This document shows positions 1 through 5,710 of a DNA stretch of 5,710 nt, piece by piece. This DNA is from Pseudomonadota bacterium. GTDB taxonomy: Bacteria; Pseudomonadota; Alphaproteobacteria; Rhizobiales; Hyphomicrobiaceae. The stretch covers positions 1-5,710 of the forward strand of contig JAEYYJ010000375.1 in assembly GCA_023430845.1 (NCBI GenBank). Reading direction: 5' to 3'. The first letter of the stretch is position 1; every line of letters begins with the position of its first letter. Below the pieces are notes generated by a model that saw only the letters and a program-made list of their open reading frames with translations, was not told where the DNA came from and did no database searches. The position numbers and the translations under genes are program-made.

Positions 1-989
1 CGGGCGCGTCCTCGAAGCCAGACATCACGCTGCCTCTTGTCGAGACGTTCCGTTGCCCGCTCCTTTCCCATGAGCAAGCACGCATACTGATATCGCCGAA
101 TAAAGCGGCGCACCTCGGGGTCGGGAAAGCGGGGCGTTCTCGTGAACATAGCTCCCAGGTAGCCCCAGAGCATTCCGAGCCCGCCAACGACGTACGGCGG
201 ACGGCTCATGCGGAATGCACCGCTGGCAATCATGTAGGGAAGGGCGGTGCCCATGTACCATTGCCCCTTGCCGTGGCGAATACGCCCCGTCCACCAGTTT
301 TTCTGACTGGAGCCCATCGGTCGCAAGTGATGGATGCGAATGCTCGGGTCATCCCAGCTTTGGGCGTACCAGCCGTGGAGACGGCAGATATGGCAATCGA
401 TGGCATCCCAAGTAAGTTCGCGGATGAAGCCACCGATCTGCTCCCAAGCGCTGCGGCGGTAGAACTTGATCATACCCACCGAGTTCTCGCTGCCGCACAT
501 CTCGCTGATCATCGTCCCATCCGGACCCGTGAAATAAGGCGAGCCGCTGCCGGTTGCCAGTCGCGGCTCGGCATCCATCCGGCGAATGACCTCCTCGAAG
601 TAGTTGGGCGGAAAATCGAGATCAAGGTCGAGCTTGCAAATGTATTCGACGCTGTTCCATTCATCTGGGCTGATCGCATCAACGCCCCTGTAGAATGCCT
701 GCATGACGCCGGCGCCCACATGCCGGAACCCGCGATCATCGGAGCGAACAATGCGCACATAGGGCAGCTGGGCAGCATACTCAGCTAGGATTTGAGGCGT
801 CGCATCCGTCGAGCCGTCATCCACGATCACCCACAGCGCCGGCGGCTTAGTCTGGTTCTTCACTGCCTCGATGGTCCGCCGCCCATACTGGGCCTCATCA
901 CGACAGGGCGTAATGAGACAATAGCTGCCCGCTCGCATTCCGGTGGGAATGTGAACCTTGCTGGCCACAGTAGTGCTATCGTTCGTCAT
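1..989 (-). CDS. Family 2 glycosyltransferase (GT-A fold), 3' end outside window
   Basis: This enzyme transfers a sugar from a nucleotide-sugar to an acceptor, probably at the cytoplasmic face of the inner membrane. 329 codons are visible and the frame is still open at position 1, so the last residues are outside. The N-terminus has SYCLITPCRDEAQYGRRTI (22-40) and the nucleotide-binding WVIVDDGSTDATP (53-65). The metal-binding DxD-type site is KLDLDLDFPPNYF (119-131), and WDAIDC (194-199) is a candidate acceptor-base motif. A hydrophobic stretch near 264-282 (YVVGGLGMLWGYLGAMF) may lie on or in the membrane. The ATG at 987-989 is the earliest possible start because a TAA directly precedes it in frame. 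The gene follows asnB by 52 bp on the same strand. The family is clear; sugar and acceptor cannot be told. GT-A family 2 enzymes are typical of polysaccharide and glycolipid assembly. Confidence 0.92.
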   Translation of the reverse strand, partial: MTNDSTTVASKVHIPTGMRAGSYCLITPCRDEAQYGRRTIEAVKNQTKPPALWVIVDDGSTDATPQILAEYAAQLPYVRIVRSDDRGFRHVGAGVMQAFYRGVDAISPDEWNSVEYICKLDLDLDFPPNYFEEVIRRMDAEPRLATGSGSPYFTGPDGTMISEMCGSENSVGMIKFYRRSAWEQIGGFIRELTWDAIDCHICRLHGWYAQSWDDPSIRIHHLRPMGSSQKNWWTGRIRHGKGQWYMGTALPYMIASGAFRMSRPPYVVGGLGMLWGYLGAMFTRTPRFPDPEVRRFIRRYQYACLLMGKERATERLDKRQRDVWLRGRA

Positions 990-1041
990 TTATGAACCTG
1001 CACGTATCCAAGAATCTCAAATGGCTACTCTGTCCGCCTGC
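990..1041 (-). other. 52-bp gap between asnB and the glycosyltransferase; no terminator
   Basis: No hairpin with a T run or clear promoter is visible here. The gap fits translation of both genes from one transcript. On the coding strand AGG (997-999) lies 7 nt before the ATG at 987-989 and is a weak ribosome site. Confidence 0.55.
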
Positions 1042-2991
1042 TCAGTGCATACGCACCGCGTGGCGCTCACACCATCGCAACAGCACGTAGATCGCCCAGA
1101 CGCGCGACCAGTAGATCCCCTTGGCTCCCTCCTGGAACGCCTGCCACAGCTGCCCCACGGCATTGCCATCGAGCCCGCATCCGGCGCACAGCGCCCTGTC
1201 CCGCATGACGTGATCCATCTCGCCCCCCAACCTCTGGCGTATCCAACGATCGAAAGGCATCTCGAAGCCGCGTTTGGGGCGCTCGAACAACTTTGGATCG
1301 AGACCTTCGAGGCCGATATCACGAAGGAGCTGCTTGCGGCCGAGCGGCGCGTAGCGCACGCTGCTCGGCAAGCGCGCCACGACGTCCGTAACGGCGCTGT
1401 CGACTAGCGGCAGACGGGTCTCCAGCGATACAGCCATGCTTGCCACGTCGGTGTCGCGCAGTAGCCGCTCTCCTAGAAACAGCCTTTGCTCCAGAATTCC
1501 GAGCGCCGACAAAGCCTCATGGCCGGCGATTTCATTCTGCAGATCTCGCCGCAAAGGATCGGGCAGGCCACTGGCAACTCCGGATGGCTGCCAATTCAAA
1601 AGTTTGGCGTGGAAGTCCGGGACGAATAGTGCATAGGCGAGCTGATAAACTTCCAGAAGATCATCGGCGTTGGCCATCATGCTCGGCAATTTCGCCCACC
1701 GCACCTGGCCTCCCACCCCAGCGGAGTTGCGATCTGCAAATTGAGCAATCGCTCGAGCAAGGCCAATACGTCCGCTCTGCGGTAGCCAAGACAGTGCTTT
1801 CGAGATGGCCTGAAGACGAGGCAAATCACGAAAGCTTTTATAGCCGCCAAACAGCTCGTCACCTCCACTCCCAGTCAGTGCCACCTTAACGCCGGCTTGG
1901 CGCACGACCTGCGAGATATAGAACGAGTTCAAGCCGTCGAACGTAGGCTGGTCAATGCTTTCCAATGCTTGGTCCAGGGAGCCAATAAAGGTCTGCTCCG
2001 TTAGCCTGACCTCATTGTGCCGGGTGCCGATGGATTCTGCGATGGCACGCGCAAACGGACCTTCGTCGTAGTCTTGCTCATCGAAGGCGAGCGTAAATGT
2101 CTGGACCTCCGAGGGCGACGCCCTCGCGGCCAGGTTGGCAACCGCGCTGCTGTCGATGCCCCCCGACAGGAACACACCGAGCGGCACGTCACTCGCCAAA
2201 TGCAAGCTGACGCTATCCCTCAACGTGCTCCGCACGTCGGCAATCGTGGATGTCTTGGGCGCTTCCGCCGCTGGCATGGACCAGAACGCGTCACTGGACT
2301 GCTCGCACCCACCGAGGTCGAACACCAAGGCCCGCCCCGCCGGTACGAGGCGTATGCTTTCTATGATCGTGTTCGGCCCCGGGACGAAACCGTTCCAGAT
2401 GAAGCTGGCAACCCCCGTCGGATCGAGCCGCGGCGCTTTCAATAAGCCACACGCAAGAATGGCGCGAATCTCTGAGGCGAACAGCAGCGACCATTCACGC
2501 GCTTCACTGGTGTCGGGATTTCGGAGAATATAGAGAGGCTTGATCCCCATCGGATCGCGAGCCAACAGGATTTTGCGCTTCGCGTCATCCCATAGTGCGA
2601 ACGCGAACATGCCACGCAGATCACCAACCACCGTGTGCCCTCCAAGGGCTAGGTGGCGCAAGACGGTCTCCGTATCGCCGCTGCTGCGAAAGCGCTGTCC
2701 TTGCGACTGAAGCCGCTCTCTCAGCTCGACATAATTATAGATCTCGCCGTTGAATGTGAGCGTGTGCTGTCCGGTGACGGCATCCGTCATCGGCTGAGAT
2801 GCAGCGGTCGACAAATCGAGGATCGACAGGCGACGATGCGCGAATAGAACCCCATTGCCCTGACTGTCGGGCGCACTCTCGAAGAAGTTCTCACCATCCG
2901 GGCCGCGATGGGCCAAGTTGCGGGACATAGCCCGCACTGCCTGCCTGTTGGCGTCACTGATCCGGCCGATGATCCCGGCAATGCCACACAT
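1042..2991 (-). CDS. asnB: Glutamine-hydrolysing asparagine synthetase-like amidotransferase
   Basis: This enzyme family moves ammonia from glutamine to an acyl-adenylate made from a carboxylate and ATP, forming an amide (aspartate to asparagine in the housekeeping reaction). The N-terminal class II glutaminase starts MCGIAGIIG with nucleophile Cys2, exposed once Met is removed. AHRRLSI (51-57), NGEIYNY (81-87) and GDTE (105-108) form the glutamine pocket. The synthetase half has the ATP pyrophosphate loop SGGIDSS (276-282), TGSGGDELFGGY (373-384), SLETRLPLVD (522-531) and KRGFEMPF (573-580). All key motifs are intact. At 649 aa it is longer than E. coli AsnB (554) and matches the longer family common in polysaccharide and secondary-metabolite clusters. 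The start is certain: Cys2, a good ribosome site and an in-frame stop just upstream. The context, between a PKS and a glycosyltransferase, suggests amidation of a polyketide unit or sugar acid; this is inference. Confidence 0.96.
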   Translation of the reverse strand: MCGIAGIIGRISDANRQAVRAMSRNLAHRGPDGENFFESAPDSQGNGVLFAHRRLSILDLSTAASQPMTDAVTGQHTLTFNGEIYNYVELRERLQSQGQRFRSSGDTETVLRHLALGGHTVVGDLRGMFAFALWDDAKRKILLARDPMGIKPLYILRNPDTSEAREWSLLFASEIRAILACGLLKAPRLDPTGVASFIWNGFVPGPNTIIESIRLVPAGRALVFDLGGCEQSSDAFWSMPAAEAPKTSTIADVRSTLRDSVSLHLASDVPLGVFLSGGIDSSAVANLAARASPSEVQTFTLAFDEQDYDEGPFARAIAESIGTRHNEVRLTEQTFIGSLDQALESIDQPTFDGLNSFYISQVVRQAGVKVALTGSGGDELFGGYKSFRDLPRLQAISKALSWLPQSGRIGLARAIAQFADRNSAGVGGQVRWAKLPSMMANADDLLEVYQLAYALFVPDFHAKLLNWQPSGVASGLPDPLRRDLQNEIAGHEALSALGILEQRLFLGERLLRDTDVASMAVSLETRLPLVDSAVTDVVARLPSSVRYAPLGRKQLLRDIGLEGLDPKLFERPKRGFEMPFDRWIRQRLGGEMDHVMRDRALCAGCGLDGNAVGQLWQAFQEGAKGIYWSRVWAIYVLLRWCERHAVRMH

Positions 2992-3055
2992 CCCGGGTCA
3001 CTCCGCTTCAGCAGACAAGGTCTTTGAGACACACATGATGAGTTACCGCGACGTT
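2992..3055 (-). other. 64-bp gap between PKS and asnB; no terminator
   Basis: This short spacer holds no recognisable promoter and no GC-rich hairpin followed by a T run. The only inverted repeat seen is a weak AGAC/GTCT 4-bp stem. The spacing fits co-transcription of the PKS and asnB genes. It contains the asnB ribosome binding site and a 12-codon in-frame ATG stretch ending in TGA just before asnB, which is judged to be chance. Confidence 0.6.
3001..3004 (-). promoter_or_regulatory. Ribosome binding site of asnB
   Basis: On the coding strand GGAG stands 9 nt before the ATG at 2989-2991. This is a good Shine-Dalgarno match at normal spacing. Together with an in-frame TGA (2998-3000) it fixes the start. 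Confidence 0.75.
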
Positions 3056-5710
3056 CTATTCCGCCGCGAGTACCTCATGTCTCGGGACCGCGCCTGCCAT
3101 TCGCAGCGCGTCGCGCATGTAGGACGCCAAAACGCGAACATTCGGCTCCAGCACCATATTGTCGTGATCGCCAGGCACTTCCTTGATCTCCAGCGCGCGG
3201 ATGAATGGTGTCCATCCGTTGTCCGGCTTGAGAATGGTACGTTCGGCGTGAAGGTTGCGACCATTGCGCAATCGATACGTAATCTCCTGTTTCGGCCGCA
3301 GAAGGAGAACCGGTCCATCGTAAGCTTGCGCCCGGTAGCGACTAAGCGCGCGGCGGAAGGCGCCCTCGATCTCATTGTTGTGAAACTGCTCCGACGTGGG
3401 TTGGACTTGCAAACGCGATTGGCGCACCCGTTGCCGCCACGCTGCACGTTTCCGCCTCCAATTGCCTATGAACTGCTCGCGGTCGCGCTGAAAATCCTGC
3501 AGCTTCATAGATACTCGATCAAGAACCGACAGCTCGACCGTCTCCGGATATGGCGTATCAAGCATCACGACCATGTCGACCAACTCACCGGCCGCCAGCA
3601 ACTGCTGCGCCATCTCGTAAGCGACGAGCCCGCCTCCCGAGAAGCCGCTAAGCAGATATGGGCCATGCGGCTGCACGGCACGCACTTCCTGAAGATAGCT
3701 GGCTGCCATCTCCTCGAAGGTCTCGTGCGGAGCTTGATCGCCGTAGAGACCCCGCGCCTGCAATCCATAAACCGGTCGCTCATGCCCGATCTGCACGGCA
3801 AGGTGTCGGAGATTGAGAATGTTGCCGAACATCCCGGCACAAATAAACAGCGGCGTTTCGTGCGGATAGCGGCCGGTGTGCATCGGCACGAGATGTGTAA
3901 ATCGCGCCTTCGCTTCGGGGTGACTTGGGATGGCGGTCGCGCCATCCGACGACGCGGCTTGCCCAGCGCCACTAGCCTCGAGAAGCTGCGCGCACTGTTT
4001 GATGGTCGGTGCTTCAAAGAGCACCGAAATGGGGAATTCGACGGAATAGGTATTCTTGATCATGCGGAACAGACGCACGGCGACCAGCGAGTGACCGCCG
4101 AGATCGAAGAAGCTGTCGGCGGTCCCAATCTTGTCGATACCGAGCAACTCCGACCAGAAGCCCGCCAGCGTCTTCTCAATGTCGGTGCTCGGCGCGACGA
4201 ACTCCTTGTCGAGATTCGGACGGCTGAGACCTGCGACGGCAGCCGAGTCTTCTTCGCGATGCGCAGCAGCTTTCTGCAGCGCCGTAAGATCCATCGAGCT
4301 GACGATGATCTGAGACAGGCCGGCGGCAACAGCACGCCGCAGCGCTTCGCCTCCCTCGTCTTCGCTAATGCCCTGATCAACCTGTGTCGCAAGGCGGACC
4401 ATGGCAGGGGATAACTCGCGAGCTGCGGAACCCGCTGCCGCAACTGGTACAGCTCCGGTAGTATCGTGGAGTGCTGACGAAAAATCAGTGCCGGCTTCGA
4501 GCCGCTTGACAGTGAAGCCTTCAGCGAGTGCCACAACCCGTCCATGCTCGTCCGCAATTGTGATATCGAACGTAGCGAAGCCCGGACCGAGCTCGTTGTC
4601 ATCAGCTAACTTCGCAAGGCTCCAGACGGCAGCGGGCAAAGGATGATAGAGACGGAAGCGATTGTATCTCACTGGCACCCACAGCCCTTCCGCGGCGGAG
4701 TAGCCAGGGATCAGCTCCATGGCGTAGCCGGTCGCGATGTCAGTCAGGGCAGGGTGCACCAGAAAGCCGCGCGCCACATCACCGGTGAAGGCGTCATCGA
4801 GCTGCAACCGCGCCAGTGCCGAGTTCTCGTCCAGATGCAGTTCGCGCAGAACCTGCCAACGTGGACCGAAACAAAGATGGATATCCTGTGCCGACGGGAT
4901 CGCGCGACCGTTGTCGCAGCGTGACGTGACCGCGCGCGATTTCAACGCTTGGATATCGAGTTGCGGACGCTGCGGCTTGCGCGACAGCGCCGCAAAAGCT
5001 TCAGCATGGCGTAGCCAGGCTGCGCCCTGGCTCGTATCGACATTACTCTCGACAGCCAAGCATAAGCGCTGGCCGTCACGACGAACGACGACGCGTACAT
5101 TTCGCTGCACGCCATCCGGCACATGGAGCGGCCGCAAGAAGTTCAGATCGTTGATCTCGATCGCGCCCGCGATTCCGAATTCGCGCGCCGCTTGGGCAAC
5201 CAGCTCTAGGTAGCCGGTCCCGGGCCAAACGGCCTCGCCGCTGCGCAGCCGATGCTCGGCGAGCAGCCAATGGCGAGCGGGATCGGCACGCAGCTCGAGC
5301 CAGTCGGCCGCGCCTTCCTGTTGAACACGCTCCTCGAACAGCGGCTGGATGGCTCCGTCGCGTACCAAGCGCGGTCCGTCGCTTTCCGCGTCACGGATGG
5401 CACGCGCTGCAAGACCAATGTCGTTCCAGACGCCCCAATGGACGGCGACAACATGAGGCCCGTCCTTGCCTGTCCGGTTCTCGGCGAAGGCATTTAGATA
5501 GGCGTTGGCGGCAACGTAATCGACCTGACCTGCCGGGGTCGTATCCGTGCTGGTCGACGAGAACAGCGCCAAAAAGTCGAGCCGTTCTCCCGAGAGCGCC
5601 TCGTCGAGCACTTTGGTGCCCAGCACCTTCGGCGCCAGCACGTCCTCGATCTCGGTAACCGATTTGAGTTGTATGAGACCATCCTTCACCACGCCGGCTG
5701 CGTGCAGAAC
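3056..5710 (-). CDS. Type I polyketide synthase, C-terminal part (KR-DH-carrier-TE), 5' end outside window
   Basis: This is the last 884 residues of a large modular or iterative polyketide synthase. The frame is open through the window edge at 5710, so the true start and any KS/AT domains lie outside; internal GTG codons such as 5690-5692 sit within the KR and are not starts. The gene ends at a TAG (3056-3058). Numbering residues from the window edge, the domains are: KR catalytic half (1-101), DH (about 121-404), an Ala-rich linker, a KR-tail-like segment (447-478), a phosphopantetheine carrier (509-579) and a thioesterase (619-871). A terminal TE means this protein ends the assembly line, releasing the chain as an acid, lactone or ester. 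It lies 64 bp upstream of the AsnB-like gene on the same strand. Seen directly: the motifs and their order. Known: the domain functions. Inferred: that all domains are active, and the product type. Confidence 0.95.
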   Translation of the reverse strand, partial: VLHAAGVVKDGLIQLKSVTEIEDVLAPKVLGTKVLDEALSGERLDFLALFSSTSTDTTPAGQVDYVAANAYLNAFAENRTGKDGPHVVAVHWGVWNDIGLAARAIRDAESDGPRLVRDGAIQPLFEERVQQEGAADWLELRADPARHWLLAEHRLRSGEAVWPGTGYLELVAQAAREFGIAGAIEINDLNFLRPLHVPDGVQRNVRVVVRRDGQRLCLAVESNVDTSQGAAWLRHAEAFAALSRKPQRPQLDIQALKSRAVTSRCDNGRAIPSAQDIHLCFGPRWQVLRELHLDENSALARLQLDDAFTGDVARGFLVHPALTDIATGYAMELIPGYSAAEGLWVPVRYNRFRLYHPLPAAVWSLAKLADDNELGPGFATFDITIADEHGRVVALAEGFTVKRLEAGTDFSSALHDTTGAVPVAAAGSAARELSPAMVRLATQVDQGISEDEGGEALRRAVAAGLSQIIVSSMDLTALQKAAAHREEDSAAVAGLSRPNLDKEFVAPSTDIEKTLAGFWSELLGIDKIGTADSFFDLGGHSLVAVRLFRMIKNTYSVEFPISVLFEAPTIKQCAQLLEASGAGQAASSDGATAIPSHPEAKARFTHLVPMHTGRYPHETPLFICAGMFGNILNLRHLAVQIGHERPVYGLQARGLYGDQAPHETFEEMAASYLQEVRAVQPHGPYLLSGFSGGGLVAYEMAQQLLAAGELVDMVVMLDTPYPETVELSVLDRVSMKLQDFQRDREQFIGNWRRKRAAWRQRVRQSRLQVQPTSEQFHNNEIEGAFRRALSRYRAQAYDGPVLLLRPKQEITYRLRNGRNLHAERTILKPDNGWTPFIRALEIKEVPGDHDNMVLEPNVRVLASYMRDALRMAGAVPRHEVLAAE
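3098..3856 (-). other. Thioesterase domain (TE; alpha/beta hydrolase, within the PKS)
   Basis: This terminal alpha/beta hydrolase releases the finished chain from the carrier by hydrolysis, cyclisation or transfer to an acceptor. The entry strand is TPLFICAGMFGN. The nucleophile elbow is GFSGGG with Ser691 (codon 3638-3640). The likely catalytic Asp718 is in VVMLDTPYP and His849 in VPGDHDNM, giving a full Ser-Asp-His triad. Between Asp718 and the YDGPVLLLRP strand lies a lid of about 75 residues with a strongly basic stretch (WRRKRAAWRQRVRQSR). The lid usually shapes substrate choice, and this one cannot be matched to a known product by eye. Confidence 0.92.
3974..4186 (-). other. Carrier protein domain (ACP/PCP-like; within the PKS)
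   Basis: This is a four-helix carrier of about 71 residues that holds the growing acyl chain on a phosphopantetheine arm. The attachment Ser541 (codon 4088-4090) lies in DSFFDLGGHSLVAVRL. The preceding TDIEKTLAGFWSELLGID and the following ISVLFEAPTI are the normal first and third helix regions. The GGHSL signature is the form common in peptidyl carriers and in hybrid NRPS/PKS systems; ordinary PKS carriers more often read LGxDSL. It lies directly before the TE, as expected for a final module. Confidence 0.93.
4277..4372 (-). other. KR C-terminal tail-like segment placed after the DH
   Basis: Fragment residues 447-478 read GISEDEGGEALRRAVAAG followed by LSQIIVSSMDLTAL. This pattern (a short loop, an EEG-like helix start, an amphipathic helix, then a beta strand) is the usual end of PKS KR domains, which normally comes directly after the WGxW motif. 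Here about 345 residues, including the whole DH, separate the two. The simplest reading is that it completes the Rossmann fold of the split KR. It could instead be a remnant linker. The assignment rests on recognising the pattern by eye. Confidence 0.6.
4499..5350 (-). other. DH domain (PKS dehydratase, double hot-dog; within the PKS)
   Basis: This region, about 284 residues and a normal DH length, would remove water from a beta-hydroxyacyl thioester to give an enoyl chain. It starts with IQPLFEERV, matching the usual hPLl-x-x-R DH entry. The catalytic His153 lies in AEHRLRSGEAVWPGTGYLE. The spacing to Gly158 and Pro163 is one residue longer than the textbook HxxxGxxxxP. The second half carries the HPALTD motif with the expected catalytic Asp324; the Gln or His usually found four residues later is Gly328. 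Both catalytic residues are present, so activity is plausible but the motif variants leave some doubt. It ends near EGFTVKRLEA, the normal last strand of the fold. Confidence 0.85.
5408..5710 (-). other. KR domain, catalytic half (within the PKS)
   Basis: This is the C-terminal catalytic half of an NADPH-dependent beta-ketoreductase, cut at the window edge. It opens with VLHAAGV, the typical strand before the stereochemical LDD motif, here VKD at fragment residues 8-10. The catalytic set can be placed by spacing: Lys28 in PKVLGT, Ser52 in LFSSTS, Tyr65 in QVDYVAAN and Asn69. Ser is 13 residues before Tyr and Asn 4 after, as in characterised KRs, so the domain should be active. The final Asp of LDD is kept and no Trp sits 8 residues before Tyr, which points to a B-type KR. 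After VAVHWGVWNDIGLA (88-101) the usual KR C-terminal segment does not follow; the chain passes into the DH instead. Confidence 0.9.

Noticed and set aside
25..294. An 89-codon minus-strand frame near the window start
   Set aside because: It overlaps the glycosyltransferase in another frame on the same strand and has no domain features. The GT2 frame is uninterrupted through this region.
261..788. A 175-codon open frame on the plus strand
   Set aside because: It is antisense to the glycosyltransferase, whose frame carries clear GT2 motifs on the minus strand. No ribosome site or domain supports the plus-strand reading.
3017..3025. A weak inverted repeat (AGAC/GTCT) in the PKS-asnB gap, considered as a terminator
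   Set aside because: The stem is only 4 bp, not GC-rich, and no T run follows, so it does not support termination.
2998..3036. A 12-codon leader-like frame (MCVSKTLSAEAE) before asnB
   Set aside because: It has no Shine-Dalgarno sequence, no run of regulatory codons and no attenuator-like hairpins. It ends in the TGA that bounds the asnB frame and is most likely chance.
2918..4414. A 498-codon open frame on the plus strand
   Set aside because: It lies antisense to the carrier and TE coding part of the PKS and the start of asnB, both certain genes. Its translation shows no recognisable domain and looks like the Arg/His-rich mirror typical of GC-rich genes.

Overview
The window is GC-rich bacterial DNA, roughly 55-60% G+C by eye. 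It carries three genes, all read from the minus strand and closely spaced (64 bp and 52 bp gaps). No terminator is visible between them, so they look like one operon read from high to low coordinates. Codon use and protein style suggest a proteobacterium, perhaps an alphaproteobacterium, but nothing here fixes the taxon.

Layout in transcription order. (1) Positions 5710-3056 hold the C-terminal 884 residues of a multidomain type I polyketide synthase (PKS) whose start lies outside the window. The visible domains are the catalytic end of a ketoreductase (KR), a dehydratase (DH), a short segment resembling the missing C-terminal tail of the KR, a carrier protein and a terminal thioesterase (TE). 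(2) Positions 2991-1042 hold a complete glutamine-dependent asparagine synthetase-like amidotransferase (AsnB family, 649 aa). (3) Positions 989-1 hold a family 2 (GT-A fold) glycosyltransferase, 329 codons visible and open at the window edge.

The likely shared job is to make a modified polyketide. The PKS builds and reduces an acyl chain and its TE releases or transfers it. The AsnB-like enzyme would add an amide to a carboxylate, either on a starter unit, on the released chain or on a uronic acid. The glycosyltransferase would attach a sugar or build a linked glycan. A GT-A family 2 enzyme is more typical of surface polysaccharide or glycolipid assembly than of classical antibiotic glycosylation, so an acylated or polyketide-bearing glycan or glycolipid is a reasonable hypothesis. 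The product cannot be read from this window.

The most unusual point is the PKS domain order. DH follows KR instead of preceding it, and the KR's expected C-terminal segment reappears only after the DH, as if the DH were inserted inside the KR fold. No RNA gene, mobile element, CRISPR array or repeat was seen.
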